A stretch of 64,000 nt of DNA from Bacteroidota bacterium. Lineage in GTDB: Bacteria; Bacteroidota; Bacteroidia; Flavobacteriales; Flavobacteriaceae. The notes below the pieces were generated by a model. The model saw nothing but the letters and a program-made list of their open reading frames with translations, made no database searches and was not told the origin of the DNA. The stretch lies in the NCBI GenBank assembly GCA_027592025.1, contig JAQCIQ010000001.1, positions 1-64,000 of the forward strand, in the 5' to 3' direction. Made by a program: the position numbers and the translations under genes. This document shows positions 1-7,736 of the stretch, piece after piece; within the stretch, counting starts at the first letter, position 1, and each line of letters opens with the position of its first letter.

Positions 1-530
1 AGTCTGGTTATGATCAAGAATGGTTAACTTCCCATCTTGAAAATATTGATGAAAAATCAAAAACTAGAATCAATAAGTTAGAGTCTGTTGAGGATGTTAC
101 TACTGAATTTTTATATGTACTGGAAGAATGGAAATTTATTTATTCAGGACAATTAAGCTTTAAAGAGATAGGAACGAGGGCCTACAAGAAAGACAGTAAT
201 TCTAAGAATCAATTGACTAGGTTAGCTTACAATGCACGTATTTTGGCTCATCATTGGGGAAATCTAATGGAACATTGTAGGAGAAGGTATAAGAATTGTG
301 ATAGTTATTGGGAAAAAAATAATATAAATAATTTCAAAGAACTTTTATACAATCAAGAAGCATTTAAAAGAAAAGCAGAAGGTACTTTGAGCCAATTAGC
401 TATATCAATAACAAATTTTGGGATTGAATGGGATGATATAGACTGCAATGGTGGTTTAAGTGATATTGATAAGGAAAACTTTAGAGACAGACTTGATAAA
501 GATTTATGGGTTGTATCAACTAACTTTTAG
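1..530 (+). CDS. Unrecognised protein, C-terminal part (cut by left edge)
   Basis: The reading frame is open from base 3 to the stop at 528-530, giving the last 175 residues of a protein whose start lies outside the window. The TTG at 213 is only an internal codon, because the frame stays open and codon-like upstream of it. The visible part is rich in Asn, Lys, Asp, Glu and Ile, has several Trp-containing segments (EEWKFIY, AHHWGNLM, IEWDDID), looks soluble and mostly helical, and shows no signal peptide or membrane segment. I do not recognise a family. The DNA is visibly more AT-rich than the rest of the window, which suggests an accessory or recently acquired gene. A strong hairpin terminator follows 54 bases after the stop. 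Confidence 0.7.
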   Translation, partial: SGYDQEWLTSHLENIDEKSKTRINKLESVEDVTTEFLYVLEEWKFIYSGQLSFKEIGTRAYKKDSNSKNQLTRLAYNARILAHHWGNLMEHCRRRYKNCDSYWEKNNINNFKELLYNQEAFKRKAEGTLSQLAISITNFGIEWDDIDCNGGLSDIDKENFRDRLDKDLWVVSTNF

Positions 531-584
531 ACTTGTATTAAATATATATTCATAATTTAGAGAGTTGATCTATAAAGAACTAAC

Positions 585-616
585 AAAAAAAGGAGTGAAA
601 AATCACTCCTTTTTTT
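585..616. terminator. Bidirectional intrinsic terminator
   Basis: A perfect 14-bp inverted repeat (arms 585-598 and 603-616, AAAA loop) pairs an A-run plus GGAGTGA with TCACTCC plus a T-run. It follows the partial gene ending at 530 and can end transcription from either side. It separates the AT-rich left-edge gene from the core-genome genes to the right. Confidence 0.85.
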
Positions 617-697
617 GTGGGATAAAGTTTAGTTTGAAGATATACAATTCGTTGACAGCTATTGCCAGCATTGTTCTTTTAAAACGACCTTTGCGCT

Positions 698-2281
698 ATG
701 AGTACAATGGTTCAAATTGTCATAAAACCCCATCAGCAAGAGGATCAGGCCTTGCTGTTAAAGTTAGGGCTGCAAAAGGCGCGTTTAAAGCCAGGCGACA
801 TCATTGACTGGCGCATTAGAAAAAAGTCCTTAGACGCTAGGAATACCAGCATAAAACTGAATATTCAATTGGAGTTTTGGACAGTAGGTGAGAAAAGAGA
901 GCCCATCGCGGCTTGGCAGCCTAAGGCGATTGATCCTAACAACAGAATTGCCATTATTGGCGCCGGTCCTGCTGGTCTCTATGCGGCACTGAGAGCTCTT
1001 GAAGCTGGCTTGACTCCAGTGATTTATGAGAGAGGGAAAGACGTAAGAGCCAGAAGAAGAGATTTGGCGGCCATCAATAAAGAGCATGTTGTCAATCCAG
1101 AGTCTAACTATTGTTTTGGCGAAGGTGGGGCAGGGACTTACTCGGATGGAAAGCTGTACACGCGATCAAAAAAAAGAGGCAATGTGCTCAAGGCCTTGGA
1201 ATGGTTGGTCTATTTCGGAGCACCTGAGGCTATTTTGGTAGACGCTCATCCCCATATAGGAACGAATAAATTACCAAACATTATAATTGCGATGAGAACG
1301 GCAATCATCGAAGCAGGCGGGGAGGTTCATTTTAATGCTAAACTTACGGATGTTAAAATTGAAAACAACGCCATCAGCGGGATTCAAATCAACGGTGCTG
1401 CTTGGGAAAAGTACACCTCGGTGGTTTTGGCTACAGGTCATTCGGCAAGGGATGTATTTTATTTGTTGCACCAAAGAGGAGTCAAAATGACTGCCAAACC
1501 TTTCGCACTGGGAGTTCGCGTTGAGCATACCCAAAAACTGATAAATGAAATTCAATATCACAGCGATGTTGACAATCCTTACCTTCCTCCAGCTTCATAC
1601 AGCCTGGTGGAACAAATTGACGGATTGGGGGTTTATTCGTTTTGCATGTGTCCAGGAGGCATCATTGCCCCCTGCGCAACGGAGCAGGAAGAGGTTGTGA
1701 CCAACGGATGGAGCCCAAGTAAACGCAATAATCCTTATGCCAACTCGGGTATTGTGGTGAGTGTTTCTCCCGAGGATTTGCCGAATTATAAAAAAGATGA
1801 CCCGTTTGTCTGTCTTTATTTTCAGAAAAAAGTAGAGCATGACTGTTGGGTAGCTGCAGGTCGCACTCAAAAAGTACCCGCGCAACGCATGATCGATTTT
1901 GTTGAAGGTAAAGTGTCAAAGGATTTTCCAAAAACATCATATCAACCTGGACTGACAGCGGTGAATTTATCCGAAGTATTGCCAGATATTATTGCCTCTC
2001 GACTCAAAAAAGCATTTCAAAAATTTGGTCGCAAAATGAAGGGTTATTACACCAACGATGCCGTAATACACGCACCTGAAAGCAGGACGTCTTCACCTGT
2101 TTCCATTCCTCGACATCCAGAAACCCTCGAGCATAGTGAAATTCGAGGTTTATACCCTTGCGGCGAAGGCGCTGGCTATGCGGGAGGCATCATTTCCGCT
2201 GCAATTGATGGCATTAATTGTGTAGATGCCATAGCCCTAAAGCTAGCTTCTTCATCGGAGACTCTAATCTTAAAGGAATAA
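698..2281 (+). CDS. FAD-dependent dehydrogenase (COG2509-type)
   Basis: A 527-residue flavoprotein. An N-terminal domain of about 80 residues precedes a dinucleotide-binding motif IIGAGPAG at residues 86-93, and the C-terminal FAD-binding segment CGEGAGYAGGI lies near the end, as in the uncharacterised FAD-dependent dehydrogenase family COG2509. The internal segments CFGEGGAGTYSDGKLYTR and DAHPHIGTNKLP are also typical of that family. The substrate and electron acceptor are unknown. There is no signal peptide, so it should be cytoplasmic. The first ATG at 698 is used here; a second ATG nine bases later is possible. It stands alone between the terminator at 585-616 and a lipoprotein gene, with no evident operon partner. 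Confidence 0.85.
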   Translation: MSTMVQIVIKPHQQEDQALLLKLGLQKARLKPGDIIDWRIRKKSLDARNTSIKLNIQLEFWTVGEKREPIAAWQPKAIDPNNRIAIIGAGPAGLYAALRALEAGLTPVIYERGKDVRARRRDLAAINKEHVVNPESNYCFGEGGAGTYSDGKLYTRSKKRGNVLKALEWLVYFGAPEAILVDAHPHIGTNKLPNIIIAMRTAIIEAGGEVHFNAKLTDVKIENNAISGIQINGAAWEKYTSVVLATGHSARDVFYLLHQRGVKMTAKPFALGVRVEHTQKLINEIQYHSDVDNPYLPPASYSLVEQIDGLGVYSFCMCPGGIIAPCATEQEEVVTNGWSPSKRNNPYANSGIVVSVSPEDLPNYKKDDPFVCLYFQKKVEHDCWVAAGRTQKVPAQRMIDFVEGKVSKDFPKTSYQPGLTAVNLSEVLPDIIASRLKKAFQKFGRKMKGYYTNDAVIHAPESRTSSPVSIPRHPETLEHSEIRGLYPCGEGAGYAGGIISAAIDGINCVDAIALKLASSSETLILKE

Positions 2282-2412
2282 TCGAAAATGCGTTGAGGGG
2301 TTTATTGGATAGTCTATGCTGATACATCCAATTTTTGTCATCTCAAATGACACGATTATTTATATTATCAAGAGAATATTTTTTTAAATTTATTTTTTTC
2401 AAATATCATACT

Positions 2413-2784
2413 ATGAAAACAATATTTTATTCAATTCTGGCCTTGACCCTCATGACCTGCAGTGGAAGTGACAGTGATAATGTGACAAACGGATCGGATT
2501 ATCAAGGCAATTGGTCTGGGACTTTTTCGGGAGATGACAACGGCACTTGGACAGCCAGTATCAATTCGGTGGGCGAAGTCAGTGGAATAGCTTTGTCGAC
2601 TACTTTCAGTGATACCTATGCTTTGGAAGGTTCGGTCAGTGCGTCGGGTCAATTTCAAGCCACTCTTGGCACCAGTTCAGCTGGAGGGGTTTTCACAGGA
2701 CAACTTGGCTCAAACTCTGGTAGCGGAACATGGGTCAATGAAACTGCTATGATGAGTGGGAGTTGGTCAGGAACCAAAGACTAA
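2413..2784 (+). CDS. Small Ser/Gly/Thr-rich lipoprotein
   Basis: From the ATG at 2413 the product is 123 residues. The frame is open 26 codons further upstream, but the 2413 start gives a clean signal peptide (KTIFYSILALTLMTC) with the lipid-attachment Cys at residue 16. After the Cys comes an acidic stretch (SGSDSDN), which in Bacteroidota can act as a surface-export signal. The mature part is rich in Gly, Ser and Thr with repeated WSGTFSG, GTW and GSWSGT patterns that suggest a small beta-sandwich or beta-barrel-like fold. Function unknown. A short hairpin terminator follows at 2807. Confidence 0.75.
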   Translation: MKTIFYSILALTLMTCSGSDSDNVTNGSDYQGNWSGTFSGDDNGTWTASINSVGEVSGIALSTTFSDTYALEGSVSASGQFQATLGTSSAGGVFTGQLGSNSGSGTWVNETAMMSGSWSGTKD

Positions 2785-2806
2785 TTTTATGATCAATAGA
2801 TCTAAG

Positions 2807-2831
2807 GACCACTGGTTTCAGTGGTCTTTTT
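2807..2831 (+). terminator. Intrinsic terminator after the lipoprotein gene
   Basis: Arms GACCACTG (2807-2814) and CAGTGGTC (2819-2826) form an 8-bp stem with a GTTT loop, followed at once by a run of T. Confidence 0.85.
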
Positions 2832-2901
2832 GCTTTTATGCTGTACCCCAAATTCCTTCAAGTATTTTGATTGGCAACTATTCGGAATGGTTAAATAATC
2901 A

Positions 2902-2934
2902 AAAAGAGAGCTCCCAATATTGGAGCTCTCTTTT
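2902..2934. terminator. Bidirectional intrinsic terminator between convergent genes
   Basis: A perfect 13-bp inverted repeat (arms 2902-2914 and 2922-2934, 7-base loop) has A-runs on the left and T-runs on the right. It lies between the plus-strand lipoprotein gene and the minus-strand membrane protein gene ending at 3002, and mainly serves the latter. Confidence 0.85.
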
Positions 2935-3001
2935 AATTACGATTGATCGAATTGTCATACGATCAGACCACTGATAAAAATATCCGAAATGGTCGAAAGC
3001 T

Positions 3002-3385
3002 TTATTTATTTTCAGTAGCTTCCTTTAGACCATACAAGCAAGCTATGACACCTAAGCCTGCAGCAATCAAAAGATAAAGTCCAATACCTATTTCGGCCAT
3101 TTCCCCAGCTTTATCCTTTGCGTTAAGGGTGTCATATACTCCAATAGCCGCGCAACCAAGTGCTAAAATTGAAACGACAATTTTACCAAATCCTTTTTTA
3201 TAAGTTCCAACTAATACTAACAGAATAATTACAGCGAAAAGAATAAGTGAAAGGACTCCATCGCCTCCATCCATTCCTGAGACGGATTTAGAAAATCCCA
3301 TAAGACTGACTGTTACCCAGGGTAAGAAAGATGAAGCAATACCCAAAGCTGAAACAACAAGTAATGCAATTTTTTGTGTTGACAT
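3002..3385 (-). CDS. Small integral membrane protein, four TM segments
   Basis: A 127-residue protein with four predicted membrane helices (about residues 6-24, 43-60, 67-84 and 98-117) and short polar loops; the first loop carries a Gly/Asp-rich stretch SGMDGGDG. I cannot assign a family. It lies 86 bases downstream of the sulfide:quinone oxidoreductase gene on the same strand, so the two could be co-transcribed, but the gap is long and AT-rich enough to hold a separate promoter. A perfect hairpin terminator follows at 2902-2934. Confidence 0.7.
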   Translation of the reverse strand: MSTQKIALLVVSALGIASSFLPWVTVSLMGFSKSVSGMDGGDGVLSLILFAVIILLVLVGTYKKGFGKIVVSILALGCAAIGVYDTLNAKDKAGEMAEIGIGLYLLIAAGLGVIACLYGLKEATENK

Positions 3386-3471
3386 ATTAATGATTTTAAT
3401 CGTTTATTTAATAAATATAACAAAAAAACCAATAACAGTAAATTTTTTTAAGTAATAGTTTCTTTTGAATA

Positions 3472-4779
3472 TTATACAATTTTACCCTTCATCATTTTAT
3501 TCCAATACAAATAGGGAAGCATGTATTTTTTAAGCATCCACAAACGCCAATGTTCTTTGGAGCTATCCCAGATCAGAAGTTGCTTCAGTTTGGGGTCAGG
3601 AGTAAATTTCCCGGAGTAGTCAAATTCTGCAAGTACCATCTTGCCGTAATCGGTCACCAAGGGACAAGAAGAGTAGCCGTTATAGGATAAGTCTCCTAGT
3701 TTGTTCTGTTTGATCAACTTAGCAAGATTGTCCACTAAAACAGGAACTTGTTTGCGAATAGCAGCACCCGTTTTGGCCGTTGGTAAAGCGGCTACATCAC
3801 CAAGTCCAAATATATTGGAGAACTTGTTGTGTTGCAAGCTGTGATGATTGACGTCCAACCAGCCAGCCTCATTGACCAAATTCGATGCTCTCACAAACTC
3901 AGGAGCTACCGAAGGTGGCGCCGTGTGTAGCATGTCGTAGTGGATGCCATAGCGACCATCCTTCACCGTAACCTGTACGTCTTTGTAGTTGTATTGGAAT
4001 GACTCATCAATCGATTGGAGGTTCTTTTTGCCAGTTTTCACAACACAACCACCAGCTTTAACCTCTTTAGTGAGCTCGTACCAAGCAATTTTATTTTCCT
4101 CATCTACAGCTACCAATTTGTGGTAAAACCTCAAATTGATGTCTTTGTGATCCACTACTTTCATTAAGGTATCTGCAATCTCTTTTGTGCCAAAAATGAC
4201 CGTACCAGCAATAGCAAATACGATGTCAGTTTTCGACTTGACAGGGCTTTTAGCCCAGTAACTTTCGGCCAAATACATTATTTTTTGAGGCGCTCCACCA
4301 CATTTGATCGGTGTTGCAGGCTGAGTGAATAGAGCAGTTCCCCCTTTAAAGTTTTTGATAACTTCCCATGTGTTTTTCGGATTGGTATAAATGCTGCAAA
4401 CAACACCTTGATCTATGGCATCACCCAAGCCTGGAACCAAACTATAGTCATTAACCAGTCCAGGCGCCACCACAAGATAGTCATAACTAAACGCTCCACT
4501 ATTATTAGTGATTACTTTATTGTGATTGGCGTCAAAACCAATGACCTTATCTTTTATCCAAACAGCTCCTTTTGGAATGACCCTCGACATGGGTTTTGCG
4601 GTTTTTTTGAAATCATAGGTGCCAGCGCCGACTAGGGTCCATGCAGGTTGATAAAAATGCGTATCTGCTGGTTCAATGATCGCTATACTCTGAGATGTTT
4701 TTTGTTTAAGGAGTTGAGCGGCAGTCATGATGCCGCCAGTTCCACCTCCGATGATTATAATTTGATAATGTGATGTCAT
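3472..4779 (-). CDS. sqr: Sulfide:quinone oxidoreductase-like flavoprotein (type II-like)
   Basis: A 435-residue FAD protein of the pyridine-nucleotide disulfide oxidoreductase fold that should oxidise sulfide and pass electrons to the quinone pool at the inner face of the membrane. Visible signs: GGGTGG at residues 11-16, the QPAWTLVGAG segment typical of SQR near residue 44, CGGAPQK with Cys160, GLGDVAALPTAKTGAA near residue 325 closing on FAD, and SCPLVTDYG with Cys372. Cys160 and Cys372 fit the two redox cysteines of the type II (SQOR-like) enzymes; a third cysteine, Cys128, is also present. The C-terminal stretch is amphipathic and aromatic (LKKYMLPYLYWNKMMKG), fitting membrane attachment. 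Polysulfide or rhodanese partners are not visible in the window. Confidence 0.85.
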   Translation of the reverse strand: MTSHYQIIIIGGGTGGIMTAAQLLKQKTSQSIAIIEPADTHFYQPAWTLVGAGTYDFKKTAKPMSRVIPKGAVWIKDKVIGFDANHNKVITNNSGAFSYDYLVVAPGLVNDYSLVPGLGDAIDQGVVCSIYTNPKNTWEVIKNFKGGTALFTQPATPIKCGGAPQKIMYLAESYWAKSPVKSKTDIVFAIAGTVIFGTKEIADTLMKVVDHKDINLRFYHKLVAVDEENKIAWYELTKEVKAGGCVVKTGKKNLQSIDESFQYNYKDVQVTVKDGRYGIHYDMLHTAPPSVAPEFVRASNLVNEAGWLDVNHHSLQHNKFSNIFGLGDVAALPTAKTGAAIRKQVPVLVDNLAKLIKQNKLGDLSYNGYSSCPLVTDYGKMVLAEFDYSGKFTPDPKLKQLLIWDSSKEHWRLWMLKKYMLPYLYWNKMMKGKIV

Positions 4780-5117
4780 ATGTAGGTTAATTGGGTCATT
4801 AAAACTAAAACAATAAAATCAGAAATAATGCAACTCAGGTTACACAAAAGAGATATTTAGTGCTCAAACCAATTGATTGGCCATCAATGGACTGATTTTT
4901 CTGGGCTAATACAACAACTTTATTTCTAAACCCTCGTCTTGTGAATACTAGCCGAGTGTAATTATTGCTAAATCAACAATTAGAGCATAAATTTTTATTA
5001 ATCACATAATTTTATAATTGTTTTTATGACAATCTTAGAATTTTAGATTATTTGATGAGATTTATCAAATGAAATCAATAAAAAAGTCTCAAATTTATTT
5101 GCTCAAATTCAGCTTTC
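4780..5117. other. Intergenic region between divergent sqr-like and KAS III-like genes
   Basis: A 338-base AT-rich gap with no convincing open reading frame on either strand and no tRNA-like fold. It should hold promoters for both flanking genes. A candidate minus-strand promoter for the sqr-like gene is listed separately; on the plus strand I see only scattered TTTG elements (for example 5051-5054) and no good -7 box. Confidence 0.6.
4820..4848 (-). promoter_or_regulatory. Candidate promoter of the sqr-like gene
   Basis: On the minus strand TTTG (4845-4848) and TATTTCTG (4820-4827) are 17 bases apart, one mismatch from the Bacteroidota -33/-7 pattern TTTG/TAnnTTTG, and lie 41 bases from the start codon. 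Confidence 0.35.
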
Positions 5118-6086
5118 ATGAGAGCATACATTAAAGGCACAGGCTCATACGCGCCAAAAAATGTTGTAAAAAATTCATACTTTGATGCCATCGGTTCATC
5201 CGATGAGTGGATATACGATAAATTAGGCATCAGCGAACGACGAATTTCTACTGGAGAAACCACCAGTGATTTGGCCTATCAAGCCGCTTTAATCGCCCTA
5301 ACCGATGCTGGGTTGAGCCCAATGGACATCGATCTGATAGTCTTAGCGACCGCCACACCCGATCGGCCAGTACCCTCCTGTGCTTGTTTTGTTCAAGAAA
5401 AATTAGGAGCCACTAGAGCGGTTTCATTCGATATTTCGGCGGTGTGTTCAGGAGCATTGTTTGCAGCAGCTACTGGGGTTCAATTCATTGAATCGGGCAT
5501 GTATCAAAATGTACTAGTCATAGGAGCGGATACATTTTCAAATATTACAGATTGGACGCGAAGAGACGCCGTATTTTTTGGAGACGGGGCAGGAGCCTTT
5601 GTGCTTTCAGCGACTGAAGAAGACAAAGGGTTTTTGGATTTTGATTTGAATTCAGACGGCAGAGGTAAGGATCATTTTACCATTCCTTCTGGTGGTTCGG
5701 AAAGACCCACTAGCCCGGAAACTATTTCCGAGGGGCAGCACTTTTTTCAAATGAATGGCAAAGAGGTTTTTAATACCGCTATTGAGGTTGTGCCCCAAAG
5801 TATCAATACATTATTGAAGAAGAATAAGGTAGACATTGATGCCATCAAATGCCTGTTACCCCACCAACCGAGCATCAGAATTCTCCGCGAAGTCGCGCAT
5901 AGGGTCAACCTGCCTTTCGACAAGGTTAAAACCAACATGGATCGTTATGCCAATACTTCGGGGGGCACCATCCCAATCATCCTGGATGAGACTTTAAAGA
6001 ATGAGATATTTGAACAAGGCGATCTGCTGCTTTTTGCCGCTGTAGGTGCAGGATGGACTTGGGGTACAGCTCTTTACAAATGGTAA
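5118..6086 (+). CDS. Beta-ketoacyl-ACP synthase III-like (FabH family)
   Basis: A 322-residue thiolase-fold enzyme of the FabH family, which condenses an acyl-CoA with malonyl-ACP. The Cys-His-Asn triad is intact: Cys110 in DISAVCSGALFA, His249 in LLPHQPSIRI, and Asn279 in RYANTSGGTIPI. The glycine-rich VGAGWTWGTALY end is typical. The sequence SAVCSG rather than the more usual AACAG around Cys110 and the lone location suggest a paralogue rather than the housekeeping FabH, which usually sits in a fab/plsX/rpmF cluster. It is followed 20 bases later (or with overlap, depending on start choice) by an enoyl-ACP reductase-like gene, so the two probably act together on an acyl chain. The exact substrate is unknown. 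Confidence 0.85.
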   Translation: MRAYIKGTGSYAPKNVVKNSYFDAIGSSDEWIYDKLGISERRISTGETTSDLAYQAALIALTDAGLSPMDIDLIVLATATPDRPVPSCACFVQEKLGATRAVSFDISAVCSGALFAAATGVQFIESGMYQNVLVIGADTFSNITDWTRRDAVFFGDGAGAFVLSATEEDKGFLDFDLNSDGRGKDHFTIPSGGSERPTSPETISEGQHFFQMNGKEVFNTAIEVVPQSINTLLKKNKVDIDAIKCLLPHQPSIRILREVAHRVNLPFDKVKTNMDRYANTSGGTIPIILDETLKNEIFEQGDLLLFAAVGAGWTWGTALYKW

Positions 6087-6106
6087 ACAAATTAATATCT
6101 AAGCCA

Positions 6107-6928
6107 ATGTTAAAAGATAAGACTTTTTTAATTACTGGAATTGCGGACAAACACTCTCTAGCGATGTATGTGGCCAAAGAGGTCATCAAACAGGGAGGTC
6201 AAGTGATCTGCACTGGCCTGGGGGTGAGTCCTCATCACCAGAATCTATCCGATAAAGCAAAGGCCTTTTTAGATAAAACCTTTCAAGACTTTAAACTTGC
6301 CGTAACACAAGAATTGGGAGATACTGCTGTCGCAATTTTGGACGTCACCCTAGACGACAATATGGCGTCATTTGCTCAAAATCTCGCTGAAAAAGGGGTA
6401 GAGCTTCATGGCTGGCTTCACGCTATAGCCATGGATAAAACCATCAGAAACAAGGAAGTAAAACCCTTATTGGAGGTTACCAAGGCCGAATTTTGTGACA
6501 CTATGGATGTTTCCGCCTTTTCATTGATTCGACTGACTCACTTCCTGCTCAAACACAAGGTGCTGCAACCTGGAGCCTCCATATGTTCACTGAGTTATAT
6601 AGCTGCAGCCAAGGTAACCTTTCATCCCTACCGGAACATGAGTATTGCCAAAGCAGCACTCGAACGCATTACCATTGAGTTAGCCGATGAATTGGGCCGA
6701 TCCCATGACATCAGAGTCAACGCACTGAGGTTCTCCACCTATATGGGTAGTAAGGCTGGTAATGCGACCCTTACTGAAGCCGATCTGGAAACAGCCGACA
6801 AAATGAGCCCACTAGGCAATGCTTTTCCTCTAGATCTAGCACACGAAGTAGTTCACCTTTTCAGACCCGATCTGAGAATCACTGGAGAAATTCGCCATGT
6901 GGATGGGGGATACCATATTACAGGTTAG
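6107..6928 (+). CDS. Enoyl-ACP reductase-like SDR protein (FabI family)
   Basis: A 273-residue short-chain dehydrogenase of the FabI type, expected to reduce the trans-2-enoyl thioester with NAD(P)H. The N-terminus has the FabI pattern of a Gly followed by a SLA box (GIADKHSLA, residues 11-19). The catalytic region keeps both FabI tyrosines and the lysine (Tyr164 in SLSY, Tyr175 and Lys182 in YRNMSIAK), with one extra residue between the two Tyr compared with E. coli FabI. In-frame ATGs exist at 6080 and further upstream inside the previous gene; 6107 is preferred because the protein then begins directly with the first beta-strand (MLKDKTFLITG). It is divergent from typical FabI and probably a second, specialised reductase acting with the upstream KAS III-like enzyme. 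Confidence 0.8.
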   Translation: MLKDKTFLITGIADKHSLAMYVAKEVIKQGGQVICTGLGVSPHHQNLSDKAKAFLDKTFQDFKLAVTQELGDTAVAILDVTLDDNMASFAQNLAEKGVELHGWLHAIAMDKTIRNKEVKPLLEVTKAEFCDTMDVSAFSLIRLTHFLLKHKVLQPGASICSLSYIAAAKVTFHPYRNMSIAKAALERITIELADELGRSHDIRVNALRFSTYMGSKAGNATLTEADLETADKMSPLGNAFPLDLAHEVVHLFRPDLRITGEIRHVDGGYHITG

Positions 6929-7184
6929 TGGATAAAAAATCAATCAATTTGTCATCTAATTAAAATAAATTGGCCACTAAAGCCTTCTGGAAATTATGAC
7001 TGCAGCACCTTGGTATTTGGATATTATTTCATTTGCCATATAAAGATAAAATCCTGTTTTTCTGACCACAATTGGCAAGAAAATGTCGACTTTAGCCCAG
7101 CTCAAAACCCGCACCTAAATTAATAATAACCTCAATGGTGAGTTATTGATTTTATCGAAGAAATAATTCGATTTTTGAATTTAT

Positions 7185-7649
7185 ATGGATAAGATGACTT
7201 TTAGAGAAGCCTGTAAAACTGACATCGAACAGATTCAATTGGTAAGAAACTCTGTAAAAGAAAACACCTTGTCCAATCCTGCGTTGATCACAGACGCTGA
7301 TTGTTTAGAGTTTATGACTAAAAGAGGAAAGGGATGGGTTTGTGAAATTGACGAAAAAATTGTTGGATTTTCAATCGCAGACCTAGTTGAAAACAATGTT
7401 TGGGCACTGTTCGTAATGCCAGGCTATGATAAAAGAGGTATTGGAAGGAAATTACACGAGATGATGTTAGAGTGGTATTTCAATCAAACACTCGAGTCTG
7501 TGTGGTTAGAAACCGATCCAGGCACTAGAGCTGAGCGTTTTTATAGAAAATCAGGTTGGACAGAAGTTTCTGTTCACGAAAAACGAGGGATAAAATTCGA
7601 AATGACCTTTAACAATTGGAATAAAACAATGAAGCATCGCACAGAATAG
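7185..7649 (+). CDS. GNAT family N-acetyltransferase
   Basis: A 154-residue single-domain acetyltransferase. The acetyl-CoA pyrophosphate-binding motif A is visible as FVMPGYDKRGIGRKLHEMM (R-G-I-G core), preceded by the beta-strand VWALFV, and followed by the motif B-like segment ERFYRKSGWTE. The acceptor substrate is unknown. A 256-base gap separates it from the upstream reductase gene, so it probably has its own promoter; a weak -7-like GATTTTTG lies about 20 bases before the start. The next gene is convergent. Confidence 0.85.
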   Translation: MDKMTFREACKTDIEQIQLVRNSVKENTLSNPALITDADCLEFMTKRGKGWVCEIDEKIVGFSIADLVENNVWALFVMPGYDKRGIGRKLHEMMLEWYFNQTLESVWLETDPGTRAERFYRKSGWTEVSVHEKRGIKFEMTFNNWNKTMKHRTE

Positions 7650-7736
7650 ATGACCATCAAAAAAAAGAGATTCATCGCAGTTTAAGTGTTCACCCAATCC
7701 ACAGTTTGAATTCATTGACTTTCCGCACTTCAAAAA

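Noticed and set aside
565-807. An 80-codon plus-strand frame over the terminator and the start of the dehydrogenase gene.
   Set aside because: It runs through the hairpin terminator and overlaps the dehydrogenase gene in another frame; codon use is poor.
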